A DNA stretch of 64,000 nt. Origin: Colwellia sp. MB02u-6 (GTDB lineage: Bacteria; Pseudomonadota; Gammaproteobacteria; Enterobacterales; Alteromonadaceae). The position numbers and the translations under genes were made by a program. Numbering within the stretch: the first letter of the stretch is position 1; each line of letters opens with the position of its first letter. Below, piece after piece: positions 17,053-26,397 of this stretch. The stretch is from the NCBI RefSeq assembly GCF_014077095.1, contig NZ_JACGVG010000031.1:47431-111430 (forward strand). Reading direction: 5' to 3'. The notes beneath the pieces were generated by a model. It had not been told where the DNA came from. It ran no database searches and saw only the letters and a list, made by a program, of their open reading frames with translations.

Positions 17053-17763
17053 ATGGTTATAAAAGCGAACAGCCCAGCAGGATTTGCCGAGCAATATATT
17101 GTAGAATCTATTTGGAATGGTGGATTTCCACCGGGTACTATTTTGCCCGCTGAACGTGAATTATCAGAACTTATCGGCGTCACAAGAACGACATTAAGAG
17201 AAGTGCTACAACGTTTAGCACGCGATGGTTGGTTAACTATTAAACATGGTAAGCCTACAAAAGTTAATAATTTTTGGGAAACGTCTAGCCTTAACATTCT
17301 TGAAACGTTAGCGCAGCTTGATCAAGAAGGGATTCCAGATTTAGTAGATAATTTAATGTCGGCGCGTACCAATATTAGTGCGATATATGTCCGTGGTGCG
17401 ATTAAAAATAATCCAGAAAAAACCATTGAATTATTGTCAGCCATTGAAAATGTTGAAGATACTGGCGAAGCGTTTGCAGAATTTGATTACAAGCTTAATC
17501 AAGACTTGGTCGTAGCCTCAGGAAACTCTATTTATTTATTGATTCTAAATGGCTTCAGAGGTTTGTATTCGCGTTTAGGTAGTTTGTATTATTCTCATCC
17601 TCGAGGCCGTGAAATATCACGAACCTATTATAAAAAACTGATTGAACTAGCTAAAGCGGGCCAATGCGACGAAGCTGTATTTGCGGTCAGAAAATATGGC
17701 ATTGAATCAGGTAAACTTTGGATTGAGCTAAAAGACGAAGTATTAAAAGAACTTGCTGAATAA
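17053..17763 (+). CDS. fadR: Fatty acid metabolism regulator FadR
   Basis: A 236-residue GntR-family regulator. It binds DNA as a dimer, represses beta-oxidation genes and activates fabA/fabB until long-chain acyl-CoA releases it. The first 75 residues ([18 protein letters not shown]..., [38 protein letters not shown]) are nearly identical to E. coli FadR; the FadR_C acyl-CoA domain follows. I take the ATG at 17053, which matches the E. coli N-terminus and has GGAG four bases upstream, rather than the in-frame GTG at 17038. It is transcribed alone and ends at two tandem hairpins. Confidence 0.95.
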   Translation: MVIKANSPAGFAEQYIVESIWNGGFPPGTILPAERELSELIGVTRTTLREVLQRLARDGWLTIKHGKPTKVNNFWETSSLNILETLAQLDQEGIPDLVDNLMSARTNISAIYVRGAIKNNPEKTIELLSAIENVEDTGEAFAEFDYKLNQDLVVASGNSIYLLILNGFRGLYSRLGSLYYSHPRGREISRTYYKKLIELAKAGQCDEAVFAVRKYGIESGKLWIELKDEVLKELAE

Positions 17764-17791
17764 CTAAGAAATAATAATCAATAAGTCATAG

Positions 17792-17830
17792 CTTTACATA
17801 ATAACTTGAAGTTAACGTTATTATGTAAAG
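17792..17830. other. Perfect 14-bp inverted repeat downstream of fadR
   Basis: CTTTACATAATAAC (17792-17805) pairs exactly with 17817-17830 around an 11-base loop. It has no T run and stands 20 bases before the true terminator. It may be an RNA-stabilising 3' hairpin or a protein site. Confidence 0.6.
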
Positions 17831-17850
17831 TAAATAATGCAAAGTAAATC

Positions 17851-17878
17851 AGGCAACTAAATGGTTGCCTTTTTTTTT
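17851..17878 (+). terminator. fadR terminator overlapping the ycgB 3' end
   Basis: AGGCAAC/GTTGCCT stem (17851-17857 with 17864-17870), 6-base loop and eight T (17871-17878). On the minus strand the same bases encode the last residues of YcgB (AKKKATI), so the convergent genes overlap at the terminator. Confidence 0.85.
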
Positions 17879-19383
17879 GCCAACTTATCTAGCTCTGGGC
17901 ATTGTGCAATCATTTCGTCAACCCCACGTTTATTCTCTTGTAATAGTTTTACATCAAATTTCCACAGGTAATATAAGTGCTTCAATACTTCATCTTTAGA
18001 GTCAGCAAGTGATACTTTTTGATGCGGAATATAGCGTAAAGTTAATGAACGATCGCCACTAACATCGGCATTAATAATTTGGATATTTGCTTCTAGGTTA
18101 CTTAAATTGTATTGGTCAGATAACATAGTTCGAATTTGTTGATAGCCACTTTTATTATGAATAGCAGCCACTTCAATATAGTTTTTATCACTGTCATCGT
18201 GTAAATGAAATAGTTTAAAATCTCGCATTAATTTTGGTGATAAAAATTGGCTTATAAAGCTTTCATCTTTAAAGTTTTCCATAGCAAAATGCACAGTATC
18301 AAGCCAATTACTGCCAGCTATTTCTGGAAACCAAAGCTTGTCTTCTTCGCTTGGATTTTCACATATCCGTCTAATATCCATAAACATATTAAAGCCTAGT
18401 GCGTAGGGATTTATACCTGAATAATAGGGGCTGCTATAGTCCAGTTGTGCGACGACATTAGTATGGTTATGTAAAAATTCCAACATAAAGGTATCTGTTA
18501 CTAAGCCTTCATCGTAGAGATGATTTAGGATAGTGTAGTGCCAAAAACAAGCCCAGCCTTCATTCATTACTTGCGTTTGCTTTTGAGGGTAAAAGTACTG
18601 AGAGATTTTTCGGACAATACGCACTAATTCTCGTTGCCAAGGTTTTAATAGCGGGGCATTTTTCTCGATAAAATAAAGAATATTTTCCTGGGGCTCGGTT
18701 GGAAAAGTTGTCTTGATTTTTTTACCTTCTGTCTCATTATCTGCACCAATTCGCCACAGCATGTTTACTTGTGACTGCAGATAAGTCTCACGTTCTTTTT
18801 GACGTTTTAATTCTGCTTCCATCGATATTTTTTGTGGTCGTTTATAACGGTCAACACCATGATTCATGAGGGCATGGCAAGCATCAAGGCAAGCTTCAAC
18901 CTCATCAATACCATGTTTATTTTCGCAGTCAGCAATATATTTTTTAGCAAATAGTAAGTAGTCAATAATCGAATTTGCGTCTGTCCATGACTTAAATAAA
19001 TAGTTACCTTTGAAAAATGAGTTATGCCCATAACAAGCATGTGCCATAACAAGGGCTTGCATCGCCATGGTATTTTCTTCCATTAAATACGCAATGCAGG
19101 GGTCTGAGTTAATAACAATTTCATAAGCTAAGCCCATTTGTCCGCGTTTATAGGTTTGCTCGGTTTGAATAAACCTTTTACCAAAGGTCCAATGATTATA
19201 ACCAATAGGCATACCGACCCCCGCGTAGGCGTCCATCATTTGCTCGGCGGTGATCACTTCAATTTGGTTGGTGTAGGTATCTAAACGATAATGTTGCGCA
19301 ACACGCTCAATTTCACTTTGGTATTGTTCAAGCTTAGTAAATGTCCAGTCACTGCTATCGTCAAGTGGTTTACGTTTAGTCAT
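17857..19383 (-). CDS. ycgB: SpoVR family protein YcgB
   Basis: A 508-residue protein of the SpoVR family. The name comes from Bacillus spore cortex formation; in gammaproteobacteria it is a stress and stationary-phase protein of unclear biochemistry. Typical features: GYNHWTFGKRFIQTE (near 57-71), AHACYGHNSFFKGNYLF with conserved histidines, QVMNEGWACFWHY and NPYALGFNMFMDIRRICENP. The histidine/glutamate pattern hints at a metal site, which is inferred. It starts 23 bases after yeaH with a GGAGC ribosome site and closes the prkA-yeaH-ycgB operon. Its last codons lie inside the convergent fadR terminator. Confidence 0.93.
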   Translation of the reverse strand: MTKRKPLDDSSDWTFTKLEQYQSEIERVAQHYRLDTYTNQIEVITAEQMMDAYAGVGMPIGYNHWTFGKRFIQTEQTYKRGQMGLAYEIVINSDPCIAYLMEENTMAMQALVMAHACYGHNSFFKGNYLFKSWTDANSIIDYLLFAKKYIADCENKHGIDEVEACLDACHALMNHGVDRYKRPQKISMEAELKRQKERETYLQSQVNMLWRIGADNETEGKKIKTTFPTEPQENILYFIEKNAPLLKPWQRELVRIVRKISQYFYPQKQTQVMNEGWACFWHYTILNHLYDEGLVTDTFMLEFLHNHTNVVAQLDYSSPYYSGINPYALGFNMFMDIRRICENPSEEDKLWFPEIAGSNWLDTVHFAMENFKDESFISQFLSPKLMRDFKLFHLHDDSDKNYIEVAAIHNKSGYQQIRTMLSDQYNLSNLEANIQIINADVSGDRSLTLRYIPHQKVSLADSKDEVLKHLYYLWKFDVKLLQENKRGVDEMIAQCPELDKLAKKKATI

Positions 19384-19406
19384 AAAAGCTCCAATGTATT
19401 GAATGC

Positions 19407-20681
19407 CTAAGCGGCTTGTACTTTTTTTCTTTTAAATAAGGCTCTAAATACCGGATAAATATCTGCCACTGTTTTAATGTGCTCAATTGAAAAAGCATCA
19501 TCGGTATCAGCAAGTTGCGCATATTGTTGCCATAGGCTTTGATGAGCACGCTGAGATATTTCTATATAACTAAAGTAGCGGGTTTTTGGCAGTATACTTT
19601 CGCGCATTAATTGCTGGCAGTGCGGAGAGTCATCAGCCCAATTATCTCCGTCAGACGCTTGAGCGCCATAAATATTCCATTCTTTTTCATTATAGCGCTG
19701 CGTCATTATCTCAATCATTAGCTCTAAAGCACTTGATGCGATGGTACCGCCAGTTTCTTGCGAATAAAAAAACTCATGTTCGTTAACTTCTTTTGCTTGG
19801 GTATGGTGACGAATATAAATCACGTCGATGGTTTTATAAGTACGGGTTAAAAATAGGTATAAAAGAATATAAAAACGTTTAGCAATATCTTTAGTGGCTT
19901 GATCCATCGAACCTGAAACATCCATTATACAAAACATCACCGCTTTTGATGTTGGCACCGCTTGTTTAGCGTAATTACGATAACGTAAATCAAAGGAGTC
20001 AATAAAAGGGACTTTACTGATTTTATCTTTAAGGTTACTAATGGCGGTAATAAGTTTATTTTTAGCTAGAGTGTTATCCTGTCTATCTTGCTTTAGTAAG
20101 GTTAACTCAGCTTCGAGTACTTTAAGTTTACGGCGTTTATCAGCGGTCATGGCAATTCTGCGCGCTATTGAGCCTTGTAATGATTTTACAATATCAATAT
20201 TGGAAGCTGCGCCTTCAGCGCAATAACCCGAACGCACAGTTTTATAATTAGTGACTTTATCCAACTGATTTTTTTCTAAGTTAGGCAACTCTAAGTCTTC
20301 AAAAAGTAAATGGAGATATTCATCTTTGGAGATAGTAAAGACAAAGTCATCATCGCCTTCGCCAGAATCACTTGCATCACCTTGGCCGCCTTGTCCTTGC
20401 TGTTGGGGCGGTCGAGCAATGCGATCGCCGCTAGTAAACTGGTCGTTACCTGGATAAACGCGGTCTTTAATGCCATCACTACCTTGATGAAAAACGGGTT
20501 CATTTAAATCTTTTTTAGTAATGGTAATATTTTCACCACTGGTAATATCAGTGACGCCACGTTTATTAACCGCCTCAGAAACAGCCTGTTTAATTTGGCT
20601 TTTATAACGCCGGATAAAGCGCTGTCGGTTAACTGTACTTTTGTTTTTACTATTTAATCGCCTATCGATAAAGTTTGTCAT
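19407..20681 (-). CDS. yeaH: YeaH/YhbH family protein (DUF444, vWA-like)
   Basis: A 424-residue DUF444 protein. A basic N-terminus, a low-complexity acidic/Gly-Gln linker (about 90-112) and a C-terminal von Willebrand-A-like domain with MIDAS motif D254-V-S256-G-S258 (MDVSGSMD) and [13 protein letters not shown] are visible. E. coli YeaH works with the kinase YeaG in nitrogen-starvation and stationary-phase responses; the molecular task is unknown. Its start is 33 bases from the prkA stop and its AGGAG ribosome site is good. The invariant order yeaG-yeaH-ycgB indicates one functional unit. Confidence 0.93.
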   Translation of the reverse strand: MTNFIDRRLNSKNKSTVNRQRFIRRYKSQIKQAVSEAVNKRGVTDITSGENITITKKDLNEPVFHQGSDGIKDRVYPGNDQFTSGDRIARPPQQQGQGGQGDASDSGEGDDDFVFTISKDEYLHLLFEDLELPNLEKNQLDKVTNYKTVRSGYCAEGAASNIDIVKSLQGSIARRIAMTADKRRKLKVLEAELTLLKQDRQDNTLAKNKLITAISNLKDKISKVPFIDSFDLRYRNYAKQAVPTSKAVMFCIMDVSGSMDQATKDIAKRFYILLYLFLTRTYKTIDVIYIRHHTQAKEVNEHEFFYSQETGGTIASSALELMIEIMTQRYNEKEWNIYGAQASDGDNWADDSPHCQQLMRESILPKTRYFSYIEISQRAHQSLWQQYAQLADTDDAFSIEHIKTVADIYPVFRALFKRKKVQAA

Positions 20682-20714
20682 CTATGCTCCTAACTTAGAG
20701 GTACTAAGTACAAC

Positions 20715-22649
20715 CTAAGACGATTTTCTTACGCGTAAATACCATTCAGAAAGCAATCTGACTTGTTTTTTTGTGTAGCCCTTAGTCATCATGCGTTCAA
20801 CGAAATCATCATGTTTTTGTTGATCATCGTTGGAGGTTTTATTGTTAAATGAAATTACAGGTAATAAGTCTTCGGTATTTGAAAACATTTTTTTCTCAAT
20901 AACGGTGCGCAATTTTTCGTAGCTGGTCCATAAAGGATTTTTACCATTATTATTGGCTTTTGCACGCAGGACAAAGTTAACAATTTCATTTCTAAAATCT
21001 TTTGGATTACTGATCCCCGCAGGTTTTTCTATTTTTTCTAGCTCATTGTTCAATGCTTCACGGTCAAATAGTTGCCCGGTTTCAGCATCACGGTATTCTT
21101 GGTCTTGGATCCAAAAATCAGCGTAAGTCACATAACGATCAAAAATATTTTGGCCATATTCAGAATAAGACTCCAAATAAGCGGTCTGAATTTCTTTACC
21201 GATAAACTCAATATATTGCGGTGATAAGTAACCTTTGATAAAGGTTAGATAACGCTCACTGATCTCTTTGGGTAGTTGCTCTCGTTCTATTTGCTGCTCA
21301 AGTACGTAAAACAAATGCACCGGATTTGCCGCCACTTCTAAATGATCAAAGTTGAAAACACGAGATAATATTTTAAAGGCAAAACGTGTTGAAAGCCCTG
21401 ACATACCTTCGTCGATACCGGCATAATCTCGATACTCTTGATATGATTTTGCTTTTGGGTCGGTATCTTTTAAGCTTTCGCCGTCGTACACGCGCATCTT
21501 AGAATATATGCTTGAATTTTCTGGTTCTTTTAAGCGTGAAAGCACTGAGAATTGGGCTAAGGTTTCTAAGGTGTCTGGTGCGCATTGGGCATGATTTAAT
21601 TCACTATTTTCTAATAGTTTTCGATAAATTTTTACTTCTTCAGAAACGCGCATACAGTAAGGTACTTTGACAATATAAACTCGGTCTAAAAAAGCTTCAT
21701 TGTTTTTATTGTTTCTAAAGGTTGTCCACTCAGACTCATTGGAGTGTGCCAGTAAAATACCATTAAATGGCAGGGCGGAAAGGCCTTCGGTCGGATTGTA
21801 GTTACCTTCTTGTGTTGCCGTTAAAAGTGGATGTAATACTTTAATGGGTGCCTTAAACATTTCAACAAATTCCATTAATCCTTGATTGGCACGACATAAA
21901 GCACCTGAGTAACTATAGGCATCAGGATCATTCTGGGCAAAGTGCTCTAATTGGCGAATATCTACTTTACCGACCAGAGCAGAAATATCTTGATTGTTGT
22001 CATCCCCTGGCTCTGTTTTAGCCACGGCAATTTGGTCAAGAATGGAAGGATAAATTTTTATCACTTCAAACTTTGCTATATCACCTTTGAACTCATGTAA
22101 ACGTTTTGCAATCCAAGGTGACATGATGGTGCTGAGGTAACGTGCGGGTATATTGTATTCTTGTTGCAATATTTTTCCGTCTGCATTGGCATCAAATAAA
22201 CAAAAAGGATGATCATTGACTGGGCTGCGTTTACCGTTTGCACTCAGGACATAAATTGGCTCTTGCTGTATTAACGCTTTTAACTTTTCAGCCAATGACG
22301 ACTTACCGCCACCAACGGGGCCAAGTAAATAGAGAATCTGTTTCTGTTCTTCCAAGCCTTGTGAAGCGTGAGTTAAATAGGCCACAATTTGCTCTATGGC
22401 TTCCTCCATACCATAAAAATCTTTAAAAGCGGGATAACGGGCAATAACCCGGTTGGAGAAAATGCGGCTTAAACAAGGCTCATTCGAGGTATCTATCATG
22501 TCTGGCTTTCCAATGGCTTTTAACAACCGCTGTGCTGCACTAGCATAGGCCATAGGATCATGACGACATAGACTGAGAAAGTCTTGAATTGAATAGCACT
22601 CTTCTTGTGCTTCGTCGTAGCGTGATTGGAAATGTTGAAAAATACTCAT
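20715..22649 (-). CDS. yeaG: PrkA family serine protein kinase
   Basis: A 644-residue PrkA/YeaG protein. It has an N-terminal AAA+ domain with Walker A GPVGGGKSS (110-118) and a C-terminal PrkA kinase-like domain; MSPWIAKRLHEF and the sequence around FNGILLAHSNESEW are family signatures. E. coli YeaG is a Ser/Thr kinase in the starvation response; Bacillus PrkA affects sporulation. It is the first gene of the operon with yeaH and ycgB and has a strong GGAGG ribosome site. Control by RpoS is known for the E. coli operon but cannot be seen here. Confidence 0.95.
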   Translation of the reverse strand: MSIFQHFQSRYDEAQEECYSIQDFLSLCRHDPMAYASAAQRLLKAIGKPDMIDTSNEPCLSRIFSNRVIARYPAFKDFYGMEEAIEQIVAYLTHASQGLEEQKQILYLLGPVGGGKSSLAEKLKALIQQEPIYVLSANGKRSPVNDHPFCLFDANADGKILQQEYNIPARYLSTIMSPWIAKRLHEFKGDIAKFEVIKIYPSILDQIAVAKTEPGDDNNQDISALVGKVDIRQLEHFAQNDPDAYSYSGALCRANQGLMEFVEMFKAPIKVLHPLLTATQEGNYNPTEGLSALPFNGILLAHSNESEWTTFRNNKNNEAFLDRVYIVKVPYCMRVSEEVKIYRKLLENSELNHAQCAPDTLETLAQFSVLSRLKEPENSSIYSKMRVYDGESLKDTDPKAKSYQEYRDYAGIDEGMSGLSTRFAFKILSRVFNFDHLEVAANPVHLFYVLEQQIEREQLPKEISERYLTFIKGYLSPQYIEFIGKEIQTAYLESYSEYGQNIFDRYVTYADFWIQDQEYRDAETGQLFDREALNNELEKIEKPAGISNPKDFRNEIVNFVLRAKANNNGKNPLWTSYEKLRTVIEKKMFSNTEDLLPVISFNNKTSNDDQQKHDDFVERMMTKGYTKKQVRLLSEWYLRVRKSS

Positions 22650-22959
22650 AACTGCCTCCAGAAGATAAATCTTTCAGACTAGGCTGATAATTCGACCATT
22701 TGAGATATGTTACTTATCAAACCCGAGATATTAATTAGACCGTTTTTTATCATTATTATTTTAATTAATATAAGTTTAGATGTTAATTACGAAAACGGTT
22801 AAATAATAGCGAAAATAATTGTAACCACAAGGTGGTAGTGCGGAAGCTATGTTATTGAATAGATAATTAACTTTAAGGTATATTAGTTAAATTTAAGGCA
22901 AATAAAAAGGCCAGCAATGAATGCCGACCTTTTAAATTGAAATTAATCTGCTTTAGCGA
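22650..22959. other. Intergenic region between prkA and sodB
   Basis: No gene seen. It should hold the prkA promoter, and it contains the sodB terminator hairpin. ACCGTTTT near 22739 and its complement near 22792 form a weak distant inverted repeat of unknown meaning. Confidence 0.4.
22905..22933 (-). terminator. sodB terminator
   Basis: AAAAGGCCAGCA...TGCCGACCTTTT pairs over 12 positions. In the minus-strand RNA the two mismatches become G-U wobbles and the A run becomes a U tract. It lies 27 bases past the sodB stop. Confidence 0.65.
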
Positions 22960-23541
22960 TTAAGCGAAGTTTGCTGAGGCAAAATCCCAGTTCGCTAAGG
23001 CCCAGAAAGCTTCCATGTAGCTAGGGCGAAGATTACGGTAATCAATGTAGTAAGCATGTTCCCATAAATCTACTGTGATAAGGGGTGTAACACCTTCATC
23101 AGTAAGCGGCGTCGCAGCGTTTGATGTATTAACGATAGCAAGGCTGCCGTCAGCATTTTTAACTAACCATGTCCAACTTGAACCAAAGTTATTAATGGCG
23201 CTAGCAGTGAATTTTTCTTTAAATTCTGCAAATGAGCCAAAGTTTGCATCAATAGCTGTTGCTAATGCACCTGTTGGTTCGCTGCCGCCGTTAGGGCTTA
23301 AACTGTTCCAGTAGAACGTATGGTTCCAGATTTGTGCCGCATTATTGAAAACACCAGCTGTTGATGATTTAACGATATCTTCTAAAGATTTTCCTTCAAA
23401 ATCAGTACCTTCAATAAGACCGTTTAACTTTACAACATAAGTATTGTGGTGCTTACCATAATGAAACTCTAGCGTTTCTTTTGAAATATGTGGTGCTAGT
23501 GCATCCATAGCATATGGTAGTGCGGGTAACTCGATAGTCAT
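22960..23541 (-). CDS. sodB: Superoxide dismutase [Fe]
   Basis: A 193-residue iron superoxide dismutase converting superoxide to oxygen and hydrogen peroxide in the cytoplasm. Metal ligands are H27 (FHYGKHH), H74 (IWNHTFYW), D158 and H162 ([14 protein letters not shown]). Q70 in NAAQIWNH is the outer-sphere glutamine typical of the Fe rather than the Mn form. Length is as usual. A GGAG ribosome site precedes the ATG. It is divergent from grxD across 259 bases, where two 11-base direct repeats resemble IscR half-sites; iron-linked control would fit but is not shown. Confidence 0.97.
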   Translation of the reverse strand: MTIELPALPYAMDALAPHISKETLEFHYGKHHNTYVVKLNGLIEGTDFEGKSLEDIVKSSTAGVFNNAAQIWNHTFYWNSLSPNGGSEPTGALATAIDANFGSFAEFKEKFTASAINNFGSSWTWLVKNADGSLAIVNTSNAATPLTDEGVTPLITVDLWEHAYYIDYRNLRPSYMEAFWALANWDFASANFA

Positions 23542-23623
23542 TATATTCTCCAGATAGTGATTATAAAAAATTATTCTTATGCTAATTTAAAGAGGTAGTT
23601 TGTTTTTCTAAAACCTAGTAAAC

Positions 23624-23661
23624 TACTCAAGTATTAAAGCTTACATAGTTTACTCAAGTAT
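23624..23661. promoter_or_regulatory. Paired TACTCAAGTAT repeats between sodB and grxD (possible IscR sites)
   Basis: TACTCAAGTAT occurs exactly at 23624-23634 and 23651-23661, 27 bases apart. By hand, each 25-base window ending there matches 18 of 25 positions of the IscR type 1 consensus as I recall it. The location suits control of sodB and grxD. The left halves match poorly. Confidence 0.35.
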
Positions 23662-23800
23662 ATAGGTATTACCATAGGTTTTATCAAGGCTATTATGTTT
23701 TAATATATAAGTTTTTTGCTTTAGTATTTATTGTTCTGTTTATTTTCATCAGTTTTACTTTAAGTACTGAGCACAATAAGTATTAATTTTTGAGGTTATT

Positions 23801-24142
23801 ATGGATACGATCGAACGCATTAAAGAACAAATCAGTGAAAACAGCATCCTTCTTTACATGAAGGGCTCACCAAAATTACCTAATTGTGGGTTTTCTTCAC
23901 AGGCTTCTCAAGCGTTGATGGGATGTGGTGAAAAATTCGCTTATGTTGATATCTTACTCAATCCTGATATCCGTGCTGAATTACCAAAATATGCTGATTG
24001 GCCGACGTTTCCACAACTATGGGTTGACGGTGAACTTGTTGGCGGTTGTGACATCATCATGGAAATGTATCAGCAAGGTGAATTACAAACCTTGATCACT
24101 GAATCTGCTGCTAAGCATAGCGCAGCAGAAAGTTCAGAATAA
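23801..24142 (+). CDS. grxD: Monothiol glutaredoxin (Grx4/GrxD)
   Basis: A 113-residue monothiol CGFS glutaredoxin that binds and transfers [2Fe-2S] clusters using glutathione. The active motif C29-GFS lies in GSPKLPNCGFSSQA; TFPQLWVDGELVGGCDI holds the glutathione-binding TFPQ/GG elements. Length is usual. It has a GAGG ribosome site and is followed 84 bases later by a peroxiredoxin gene on the same strand, giving a small redox cluster with the divergent sodB. Confidence 0.95.
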   Translation: MDTIERIKEQISENSILLYMKGSPKLPNCGFSSQASQALMGCGEKFAYVDILLNPDIRAELPKYADWPTFPQLWVDGELVGGCDIIMEMYQQGELQTLITESAAKHSAAESSE

Positions 24143-24226
24143 CTATTGAATTATCACCTAACACCACCATATCAGGTGGGGTTAACATTAAGTAATTTAA
24201 ATTTATTTTAAAAATTGGAGAATATA

Positions 24227-24832
24227 ATGAGTGTATTAGTAGGTCGCGCAGCACCAGACTTTACAGCCGCAGCAGTTTTAGGATCAGGTGAAATTGTAGA
24301 TAGCTTTAATCTTGCACAAGCCATTAAAGGTAAAAAAGCGGTAGTATTTTTCTACCCACTTGATTTTACTTTTGTATGTCCTTCAGAGTTATTAGCTTTC
24401 GACCACCGTATTGAAGAATTCAAAAACCGTGGTGTTGAAGTTATCGGTGTTTCTATCGATTCTCAATTCTCTCATAACGCATGGCGCAACACCGCGATAA
24501 ACGATGGTGGTATTGGTCCAGTTCAATATACTTTAGTTGCTGATGTTAAACATGAGATTTGTAAAGCATATGATGTTGAGCATCCAGAAGCTGGTGTAGC
24601 TTTTCGTGCTTCATTCTTAATAGATGAAGAAGGCAATGTTCGTCACCAAGTGGTTAACGATTTACCGCTTGGTCGTAACGTTGATGAAATGATCCGTATG
24701 GTTGATGCTTTACAATTCCACCAAGAACACGGTGAAGTATGTCCTGCAGGTTGGAACAAAGGTGATAAAGGTATGACAGCGACGACAGAAGGTGTTGCTG
24801 CTTACCTTAAAGATAACGCCGATAAACTTTAA
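24227..24832 (+). CDS. 2-Cys peroxiredoxin (AhpC/Prx1 type)
   Basis: A 201-residue typical 2-Cys peroxiredoxin reducing peroxides with thioredoxin-type electrons. Peroxidatic C51 lies in DFTFVCPSEL and resolving C172 in HGEVCPAGW. The GGxxxP(I/V) region (GGIGPVQY) and the extended C-terminus identify the oligomeric, peroxide-sensitive Prx1 subgroup. The ATG at 24227 with GGAG seven bases upstream is chosen over an in-frame TTG at 24215. A strong terminator follows directly. Confidence 0.95.
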   Translation: MSVLVGRAAPDFTAAAVLGSGEIVDSFNLAQAIKGKKAVVFFYPLDFTFVCPSELLAFDHRIEEFKNRGVEVIGVSIDSQFSHNAWRNTAINDGGIGPVQYTLVADVKHEICKAYDVEHPEAGVAFRASFLIDEEGNVRHQVVNDLPLGRNVDEMIRMVDALQFHQEHGEVCPAGWNKGDKGMTATTEGVAAYLKDNADKL

Positions 24833-24854
24833 CGCTTAAGTTAATTTATCAGTT

Positions 24855-24881
24855 AAAAAGCCGCTTTTAGCGGCTTTTTTT
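24855..24881 (+). terminator. Peroxiredoxin gene terminator
   Basis: AAAAGCCGC/GCGGCTTTT stem with a 5-base loop (24856-24878) and a T run to 24881, 23 bases past the stop codon. Confidence 0.9.
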
Positions 24882-25010
24882 GTGGCTGAAATTTACTGAA
24901 AATTTTAAAAGGTATATAAAAGCCATTGAAAAATAGCATTTTATAACTAAACTAATATCAAGCTCGCTAATAATTAATTTTTTTGGTGTGAAACAAATCA
25001 CTATTTACTG

Positions 25011-25043
25011 CAAAGACCAGCTAATGCGACAAAGACCAGCTAA
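25011..25043 (+). repeat. Two 14-bp direct repeats before a small membrane-protein gene
   Basis: CAAAGACCAGCTAA occurs exactly at 25011-25024 and 25030-25043 (period 19). It ends 25 bases before the start codon, so it lies in the leader or promoter. Possible duplication or regulator half-sites. Confidence 0.7.
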
Positions 25044-25068
25044 AAAATAAACTCACAAAGGAATGTTG

Positions 25069-25455
25069 ATGTTTTATCCAAAATGCATTTATGAAAATCG
25101 GCCCTACGCTTATTTTTTAGTTTGTGGCTATTTAATTGCTTTTTACGATACCTGGCCTGTATTTGCCTCTGTCGGTTTATTCTATCTGGCAGGTTGTGCA
25201 ACTTTGGTTACTCGCTCAGGCTATCGTCGCCTTGACCGTTATAAAGCTAATGAAAAGCAGCCAAATAATAAAAACACTTTACCTGAATGGCTTTACGAAT
25301 ACCTACCTTATAGTTACTTTGCTTTTGCTACGGTTATGTTATTAAAAACCAGTTTACCCAGCTTACAGTTTCTAGCTTTTTTTTTAATGATGCTGGCATT
25401 AAGAAATTTTCTTTTCAGAGTCAACAATCGCCGAAAAGCAAAGTCGTTATTTTAA
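25069..25455 (+). CDS. Small membrane protein of unknown function
   Basis: A 128-residue protein, not recognised. It has about four hydrophobic stretches (YAYFLVCGYLIAFYD, WPVFASVGLFYLAG, YSYFAFATVMLL, FLAFFLMMLALRNFLF) with a basic loop (RSGYRRLDRYKANEK) and a basic C-terminus (RVNNRRKAK), so it is probably an inner-membrane protein with the positive loops inside. The ATG at 25069 is chosen: the AAGGA site ends at 25062, six bases away, while the ATG at 25063 abuts it. It stands alone between the peroxiredoxin gene and convergent rnt. Confidence 0.7.
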   Translation: MFYPKCIYENRPYAYFLVCGYLIAFYDTWPVFASVGLFYLAGCATLVTRSGYRRLDRYKANEKQPNNKNTLPEWLYEYLPYSYFAFATVMLLKTSLPSLQFLAFFLMMLALRNFLFRVNNRRKAKSLF

Positions 25456-25505
25456 CTTTAGCCAGTTAACTGTTATAGATGTGTAACACAGGGATAGCGC
25501 TAAAA

Positions 25506-26201
25506 TTATTCTTCAGCAGAACTTTCCTGTGCAGTTTCTTCGGGTTGAATTAATGGCCAACCACCTAATTGTTGCCATCTATTAACGATATAACAAAATA
25601 ACTCAGCGGTTTTTTCTGTGTCATATAATGCCGAATGCGCTTCACTATTATTAAAATCAATTTGCGCGGTTGCGCAGGCTTTTGCTAATACCGTTTGCCC
25701 TAATGCTAAGCCTGACAAGGTTGTGGTGTCGAAACTAACAAAAGGATGAAAAGGTGAGCGCTTAATTGAACAACGTTGAGTGACCGCATTAACGAAACCT
25801 AAATCAAAGGCTGCGTTGTGTGCCACTATAATCGCGCGCTGGCAACCAACCGCTTTCATTTTTTTTCGCACGAGTTTGAATATTTCAGTTATCGCTTTTT
25901 TCTCATCTACTGCGCCACGTAACGGATTAGTGGGATCGATACCGGTAAATTCTAATGCTGCTGGTTCTAGGTTAGCGCCTTCAAAAGGGTCAACATTAAA
26001 ATGTATGGTCTCATCTAAACTTAATTGGCCAGTAGTTTCATCTAAGATCAGTGTGGTTGCGGCAATTTCCAGTAAGGCATCAGTTTGTGAATTAAAACCG
26101 GCGGTTTCAACATCAATAACGACGGGGAAATAACCTCGAAATCGTTGAGCAAAGAGTGATTTTTCAGTAGTGGTGTTAGTCGCTGTTTTATTATCAGACA
26201 T
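25506..26201 (-). CDS. rnt: Ribonuclease T
   Basis: A 231-residue DEDDh 3'-5' exoribonuclease trimming tRNA and other stable RNA 3' ends. Metal-binding residues are D30 and E32 ([11 protein letters not shown]), D133 ([10 protein letters not shown]), H189 and D194 ([12 protein letters not shown]). The C-terminal extension beyond residue 215 is acidic ([11 protein letters not shown]). It is divergent from motY, an arrangement also known in Vibrio and Shewanella relatives. Confidence 0.95.
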   Translation of the reverse strand: MSDNKTATNTTTEKSLFAQRFRGYFPVVIDVETAGFNSQTDALLEIAATTLILDETTGQLSLDETIHFNVDPFEGANLEPAALEFTGIDPTNPLRGAVDEKKAITEIFKLVRKKMKAVGCQRAIIVAHNAAFDLGFVNAVTQRCSIKRSPFHPFVSFDTTTLSGLALGQTVLAKACATAQIDFNNSEAHSALYDTEKTAELFCYIVNRWQQLGGWPLIQPEETAQESSAEE

Positions 26202-26397
26202 AAAGGCAAAGGGTACTGGTTAGCAAAAATATTATTTGAGATTATCGCAGAAATAAACAGTTAAGACATCACCCAAAACTAAAAGTGGTGGATTTATTTT
26301 TGGCTATATTTTAATTAACTGTTAAAGTTATTGACGATTTTGTCGATAGCAAGGATGTCGCTATAAAATTTACCTTAATTGACATGAAATTATTTTT

